A DNA stretch of 64,000 nt from Isoetes taiwanensis. Taxonomy: Eukaryota; Streptophyta; Lycopodiopsida; Isoetales; Isoetaceae. A program made the position numbers and the translations under genes. Shown one piece after another: positions 58,481 through 64,000 of the stretch. The DNA lies in contig JAJEKV010000088.1 in assembly GCA_021234155.1 (NCBI GenBank), forward strand, positions 126,001 to 190,000, written 5' to 3'. Positions within the stretch are counted from its first letter, which is position 1, and the number at the start of each line of letters is the position of its first letter. The notes under the pieces were generated by a model. The model saw nothing but the letters and a program-made list of their open reading frames with translations, was not told where the DNA came from and made no database searches.

Positions 58481-59637
58481 TGGGGTTCGGGATCGTCTGC
58501 AAGATAGCCCTCAGTGAGGATCCGTGGATCAAGCAGACAAACTTTTAGTATAGTGTGTTATGGGGGATTTCGCAAAGGGATTAGAACAAAAAGAATGAAA
58601 CAGAAAAGCACAGGAAACTATATGCCAAGATAAGGATCCTTTGCATATCAAAAAGAGTACATGAGGTGTTACAGCACAAAAAATTTTCCTTATGAACAAC
58701 TTTGCCGCGTATTAACGCCGACTAGCTTCCACCCTCACCTCGGATTCTGGATCTCCCTCGCTAATCACGCTGGTTTGCAGCTGTGCAAAGTTCTTACAAC
58801 AATCTGGATTCTTTCAAAGAATCCTTCCGGGTAAGCACCAATCGGCTGATCAACCCAATTCGTCCCTAGGCAGTAACAAGCTGCCTTGGGGTTCTAACCA
58901 CAGCCTCGGGCTGCAATTCCGATTGACAAGTCTGGTAGCAGATTGACAAGTCCAAGCCTTGGACAAGTCCAAGCCTTGGACAAGTCCAAGCCTTGGATCA
59001 GATTGTAGCAGAATCGGCTCTTCTTCCCAAAGACCCAATTTTCGATCCCTGCACCAATTCTTCCTCCAAGCTTTATAATCCAAGTTCTGGAGTTAACTAT
59101 CAGTCTTCTATGACCAAAACCGGCCAGCCTAGGCTTTTATTCGATCCCAATCCGCCCTCTATAGCTTAACACATAGATCTGGCAACTAGATCTTCCATGA
59201 ACTCGTTTTCTCTGATATATATCAGGTTTCTATGACCCATCGAACCATTTGTTGCCACGTGTCCCTTTAATGGTCTATTTAAACCATAGCTAACTTATGT
59301 TTTCTTCCATGTTAATACCATTGACCCCTAGTGCCTATACAAGTTACATTAACATTAATAAAATAATGTTAACCATGCAACCATATAGGTCTTCTGCCTC
59401 GGCAAATCCTGCTAACTCCTTCCACACTAATATTTAATAATATTAGCGCCCCCTAGCGAACCATTACCCCCGTTTAGCCATTACTACCACTTATTCCGCT
59501 TCTCGTCACCATAGACTGGTTACAGTCAATATGGTCCATTAAATCACAACTGCCGGCAATCATGACCAACAGTCCCGTGCTCATGAACGTCCGTCAAGGG
59601 CCCGATTCCGGCTATACCCTTGGGAGCACCTGTAACA
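58481..59637 (-). repeat. LTR copy 1 (adjacent to gag)
   Basis: On the minus strand it starts TGTTACAGG at 59637, directly after a polypurine tract GCAGGGGGAGGAA (59638-59650), and ends near CCCCA at 58481, 12 bases before the primer site. The exact end is uncertain. It contains three tandem copies of a 17-bp unit, gacaagtccaagccttg, around 58945-58996. Confidence 0.65.
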
Positions 59638-60014
59638 TTCCTCCCCCTGCTTTTGGACCTTGCCCTCAAGGTTGATCCTTTAGATTCCCAAAGACCCAAT
59701 TTTCAATCCCTGCACCAATTCTTCCTCCAGGCTTTATAATCCAAGCTCTGGAGTTAACTATCAGTCTTCCATGACCAAAACCGGCCAGCCTAGGCTTTTA
59801 TTCGATCCCAATCTGCCCTCTATAGCTTAACTCGTAGATCTGGCAGCCAGATCTTCCACGAACTCGTTTTCTCTGATATATATCAGGTTTCTATGACCCA
59901 TCGAACCATTTGCTGCCACGTGTCCCTTTAATATTTTATTTAAACCATAGCTAACTTATTTTTTCTTCTATGTTAATACCATTGGCCCCTATTGCCTATA
60001 CAAGTTACATTAAC

Positions 60015-60846
60015 TTGTATAGGCTCTGGCGCGCGTTAAGCTGGCACACTATCAGCAGCAAGTCAATCCTAGGCTCACAAGAGGCCCACACCAGTACTTG
60101 TACACACTTATAGCTTCCATTCGCACGGGTGCACATCGCCTCCGCATTGAAACAGGGCGTTGGGCTCGGGAGGCACGAGAGCAAAGGCTTTGCCAGTGTT
60201 GCCACCAGGGCGCCATTGAGGATGAATGTCATGCCCTCTAGATCTGCCCAGCATTTGCCCATATCCGAGAGCGATATGTTCGATTACTAGTGCACGGACA
60301 CGGCCGTTGCATCGATTATTGACTACGGCGTCGGTGGGTTTGTTGGGGTCATACCTCCGGGAGGTTATGGATGCACGGACTTCGTTTGTGTCCCTCGGGG
60401 CGCTATTGAACTGTCTATGCAATTTATGCGGTGTGCCGGGATGCTTATTACTGCTAAGGTTTTTCCCTCGAAAACCCTTGGGGAGGGGTTTTTAATCCTG
60501 TCGATAATCACGCTTTGCTTTGCTCTCTTTTTGTTTGGGTCCCATAGGCCAATTGGTCTCCGTGGACGCTAAAACCTATTCTATTCTATCCTATCCTATC
60601 CTATCCCACGTCTGTCGCCTCTGTCTGTCCCGTCACATCTGTCTGTCCTGTCCCCTGTCTGTCATGTCTGTCACGTCACATCCCATCTGTCACCCTGTCC
60701 TCTGTCATGTCCCGTCTGTCATGTCCCCCGTCCCGTGCGTCCTTTACCGTTACGTTACGTTACGTTACGTTTTACGTTACGTTGCGTTACGTTCCGTTAC
60801 GTTGCGTTTCGTGCTAAACTCGCTCGTTTCGTTTCTATTCGATTCT
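60015..60846 (+). mobile_element. LINE D, 5'-truncated insertion in LTR copy 2
   Basis: Inserted between two copies of attaac (60009-60014 and 60847-60852); comparison with the uninterrupted LTR copy 1 defines the boundaries exactly. It carries the C-terminal LINE motif in shifted frames (ASIRTGAHRLRIETGRW, RLCQCC, IEDE), then the stem-loop TTATTACTG (60445-60453), the terminus ggtctccgtggacgctaaaa and a 275-base tail of pentamer repeats. Confidence 0.85.
60572..60846 (+). repeat. Pentanucleotide tail of LINE D
   Basis: A succession of 5-base units: ctatt, ctatc, then ctgtc-type and finally gttac/gttgc-type. Period 5 (locally irregular) is kept while the unit drifts along the tail. It ends at the target duplication. 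Confidence 0.75.
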
Positions 60847-61381
60847 ATTAACATTAATACAATAATGTTAACCATGCAACCATATAGGTCTTCTGCCTCA
60901 ACAAACCCTGGTAGCCCCTTCCGCACTAATATTTAGTAATATTAGCGCCCCTAGCGAACCATTACCCGCCGCTAGCCATTACTACCACTTATTCCGCTTC
61001 TCGTCACCATAGACTGGTTACAGTCAATATGGCCCATTAAATCACAACTGCCCGGCAATCGTGACCAACAGTACCCCCGTGCTCATGAACGTCCGTCAAG
61101 GGCCCGATTCCGGCTATGCCCTTTGGAGCACCTGTAACATGAGGTCTCGCTGAGTCGAGAGAACTGAAACAAGACGATACTAGATCTCATCTAAAAAACT
61201 TGAGATCTAAAGCTACTGATATAATAGTACAATGGCCTTGGGCCCAAAATAGATATATGGCAGAGCCTTTGTGATCTCGGTCACCAACTTCTGGATCACA
61301 TCGTTGATTTGAGGGAATCTTTGCAGTGCCGTCATTAGTGCCCGGAATCCCGCTAATTCAAGGCCGAACTCCCCGGAGAGG

Positions 61382-62067
61382 TCATTTGTCTTGTCTGATC
61401 CTCTTCTTTGATGGGGACATGGGTTTCTGCGTGGTCTTTGGCGGGGGTGTGGGTTTGCTACCTGACGCTTGACCTTGATCCTTGCCTTTGACCTGTGTTG
61501 TGCTCAGGAATAGTCCAGTGCTTGGCTGCATGGGACTAACAGATCTCTAAAAGGAAATCTCTAGAATTTAATAAGACCATGTTATCCAGAGGTATGTGCT
61601 TGTTAAAGAAAATGTCTCTAAAAAGATTATACCTTGCGGAGAGTTTGCTGAGCGAATGTTGAAAACCAGCCTTGAAGGTACCTTGACTATATGTCATCTA
61701 ATAATAAATAGGAAAGATTGAATTGTACCATGTTATAGACGGCAGCAAGCGCTACAGACCTCCAAGGCCTGAATAATATGCATCTGCCACAACATGTATG
61801 TGCCGGAAGGTTAACTTTCAGGCTGTTTTTTCAACATTTTACCTGCATCGCTTCGTCATTGACATCGTATGCCTCTGAACCATAAATCACGAGTTCGCCA
61901 GAAGGGATTTTGCAGGAAAATCGTATGAAGGTCCATCTATACTTGAGTTTATTGAATATTATCCAGCGGTAGTTTGATCCAAAACTGTTATCTAGTGCAT
62001 GGCAGTTCGTTGCAGCTCTGCCCTGATCCTGAAGAGAGTCATTTGCCATTTGAGGGTTGTATTGCCC
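61382..62067 (-). CDS. C-terminal exons of an unrecognised gene
   Basis: Three exons fit together in phase: 61843-62067 (acceptor CTTCTAG, donor CAG|GTAAAA), 61633-61697 and 61382-61544 (acceptor TTTAGAG), for 150 codons ending in TGA. They read NYRWIIFNKLKYRWTFIRFS, PSGELVIYGSEAYDVNDEAM, then SQGTFKAGFQHSLSKLSA, then a Pro/Lys-rich basic tail ending KKRIRQDK, which looks like a nuclear signal. I do not know the family. Exons upstream are likely: a frame REYRAFARQMARDV lies at about 62165-62210 but is not joined with confidence. The phase agreement across two introns argues for a real gene or a recent fragment. Confidence 0.5.
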
Positions 62068-62209
62068 CTAGAAGAAAAAACATATCAGAAAAGTCCGTTT
62101 TAGAAACATGGACCAATCAACTCGAGTATTAGAAACAGCGAGTAATATCTCTGGTGCTGACATCTCTGGCCATCTGGCGAGCAAAAGCTCTATATTCTCT
62201 TAGTATCTC

Positions 62210-63715
62210 CTAGCCAAAGCACCTCCAGGCCGATCCTGGGGCAAATCCCAGCCAAAGACCTAGATCCAACCCTTCGGATAAATCCCTCTCCATCCCCCTC
62301 CCCCTCTCCCCCTCCCTCCAAAGTTGCTTGCCTCGAAAGGGCAAGTCGATGCCCTAATCTGTCTGCTCTCTATCTGAACCCTAGCTCTAGACCATCCGAT
62401 CAATCCAGCCCTAGATTTAAACCGTTCGATCTAGGGCGAGATTCAAGACTGACATACAATATAATCTTATATAGGGCGATATTCAAGACAGGCATACATT
62501 ATAATCTTACAATATAGGATAATAGGATAGGATAATATAGGAGAATGACATGAATCTCACTTCTAGGACCTTCGTCATATAGTTCACATTCAGGACTGGA
62601 CTTAGACATACTCGCTTATGTTGTTTCCATCAGCTGCTCACCTCTCCTCCAGCTTCACACTAAGTCCTCACATTCAAGACGTGTTTCTAAGGTGGCCTCA
62701 AGCTTGACCAACCCCAAGGAAACTCCAAATTACAGGCCAACCATGTGTACAGACAGACTTTGACTGCTAAGATATGAAGTCAAAGAGAGAAATAGTGTAT
62801 TGCTTGCCATATCCTCCCAATAATGGAATAGAGGGTATGTATCTAGCCTCTTGCTTAGCATCGCGCGCAAATAGCCCGAGTTGGTGCCCAAAGTTTTAGA
62901 AGCTCTTGCACACAATTGTCAGAACTCAAATCTCAAGCAGCTCAAGCCCCTCTGTCACCAAATCCGAGAACTTATCCACCTTGTCCTCACTGTGGTAGAA
63001 ACACATACAGTGAAAATTTTTATTGGTATAGGATGTTTCCCAACTTAGCTCCGAGTTACCCATCTTACGCTTGAACGCCACTCCAAATGCATGTGGTTAC
63101 CCCGATATAGACAACTGAATTTGCTCCCTTCTAGGGGCGCACGAGACTTGTTATTTCTATGCACAAGTTTCCTAATTGCCAAACTTTCAAAAGAAAATCC
63201 TTTACTCTGCTATACTTATCTTTTGCAATTAATGGCTTAGATGGATTAGTTGAAAGGAATGAGAGGGGTATATGCCAGATTGAAGGAGACAGATAGTAGA
63301 AAGAAAAAAAAAAAAGATGTTGCATTCACTGCTTGTTGCCTAATCGGGCTCGAAGGGATATCCGTCCGAACTTGCAGATTGCAACGTCTTGATGAGAGAA
63401 AGGATGCAGAACCATCTCTTTCGATACTTATGTAGTGGCAACCCTATGTTGCGTCAGCAAGTTTTTGGTTTCGTTCGTTCACAGGTTTTCTGGAGTCTAG
63501 ATTGTTGTTGAAAAACTCCACATGAGAGCATTGATAAGATTTATGCAGTAATATTTTGCATGTTTGCATTTGTGGACGTATCTATTTTATTTATGATAGG
63601 CAACTTTTTTATTCACCTTTTTGAAGAGAAATCTTTGAATGATTATGGTTGTTTGGCTTTTAATTTCTGAGATTGGTGGAATTTTAAAAGATCTGTTGTA
63701 TTCTGGTTGAGCAAG
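62210..63715. other. Gene-free flank
   Basis: Contains a C-rich stretch at 62288-62325 and short duplications such as ataatcttata and aggataatag near 62460-62540. This may be the promoter of the minus-strand gene at 62067. No other gene seen. Confidence 0.35.
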
Positions 63716-63751
63716 ATGGACAATGTCAAGCCCCTCGATCTGACATTGAAG
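63716..63751 (+). CDS. Possible first coding exon, gene continuing past the window
   Basis: ATG at 63716 opens MDNVKPLDLTLK and meets a donor AAG|GTATGA in phase 0 at 63751. The remaining 250 bases look intronic. No domain can be identified from 12 residues, so this is a weak call based on start and donor alone. Confidence 0.2.
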
Positions 63752-64000
63752 GTATGACCAAATTCGGGATTTATGGCTGTTTGTTTTTTCCTCTTCATTT
63801 CTTTGGTTAGCAGATTCTTAAATTAGGACCATGCGTCGTAGGTCGTAAGTCTTTATATAATGGGTTTGAAGAATGTGGAAGAGCCACAAGCTTTCCGTTA
63901 ATGTTGTTCCTATTTTATGTTTCAAAGTTTTCCTTTGGATGTGAACTGTTCTTCCAGCATTTTTTCCTTATCCAGCAAAACCTGATATGTTGGCCGTTAC

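Larger units (their letters stand above)
59686..61139 (-). repeat. LTR copy 2, truncated and split by LINE D
   Basis: Same sequence as the first ~610 bases of LTR copy 1 (59025-59637) with a few substitutions, starting TGTTACAGG at 61139. At its inner end it runs into about 35 bases of internal sequence and the polypurine tract of copy 1, so nearly the whole internal region and the rest of this LTR are deleted. It is interrupted at 60015-60846 by LINE D. Confidence 0.75.

Noticed and set aside
1-64000. CRISPR arrays, operons, bacterial ribosome binding sites, rRNA genes
   Set aside because: None seen; the spliced plant genes make prokaryotic features implausible.

Overview
This window is nuclear DNA of a land plant. 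Evidence: spliced genes with GT-AG introns of about 60-350 bases, a plant-specific EMS1-type receptor kinase, a CML21/22-type EF-hand protein, a plant SYP2 syntaxin fragment, and dense plant-type LINE, LTR, hAT and Helitron debris. No phylogenetic search was possible. The mixture of sparse genes, an oversized EMS1-like receptor and decayed repeats would suit a fern or another large-genome vascular plant, but that is only inference.

Layout. 1-1.8 kb: AT-rich, no gene. 1.8-5.0 kb: seven-exon gene of unknown family, broken by an in-frame TAG and a GA-repeat frameshift. 5.1-10.7 kb: degenerate tandem repeats, a hypothetical ORF, an ankyrin-repeat scrap and hairpins. 10.9-15.0 kb: intact, intronless EMS1-like LRR receptor kinase (+). 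15.8-17.0 kb: intact four-coding-exon EF-hand gene (-). 17-20.7 kb: nothing recognised. 20.7-30.5 kb: duplicated non-coding modules with GA microsatellites, flanked by a direct repeat carrying a TATA box. 31.1-37.8 kb: one LINE split by a 5.2-kb hAT-like transposon, which itself holds a long polypurine tract split by a second LINE. 40.0-41.3 kb: intact five-exon thymidylate kinase (-). 43.3-44.3 kb: 5'-truncated SYP2 syntaxin pseudogene (-). 49.0 kb: a Helitron-type 3' end. 51.6-53.8 kb: LINE with reverse transcriptase. 55.7-61.1 kb: degenerate LTR retrotransposon (-) with gag, tRNA-Asp-like primer site and two LTR copies, one split by a LINE. 61.4-62.1 kb: three phase-consistent exons of an unrecognised gene (-).

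The live genes are unrelated: a plasma-membrane peptide receptor, a probably myristoylated calcium sensor, and a dTMP kinase for dTTP synthesis. They do not form a pathway.

The most interesting signal is in the LINE family. Four copies share a 3'-UTR stem-loop whose pairing is kept while its bases change, followed by short-period repeat tails that have grown into long microsatellites. A second theme is CAG-to-TAG decay: the in-frame stops in the two pseudogenes are TAG, two of them at conserved glutamines, as expected from deamination of methylated CHG cytosines.
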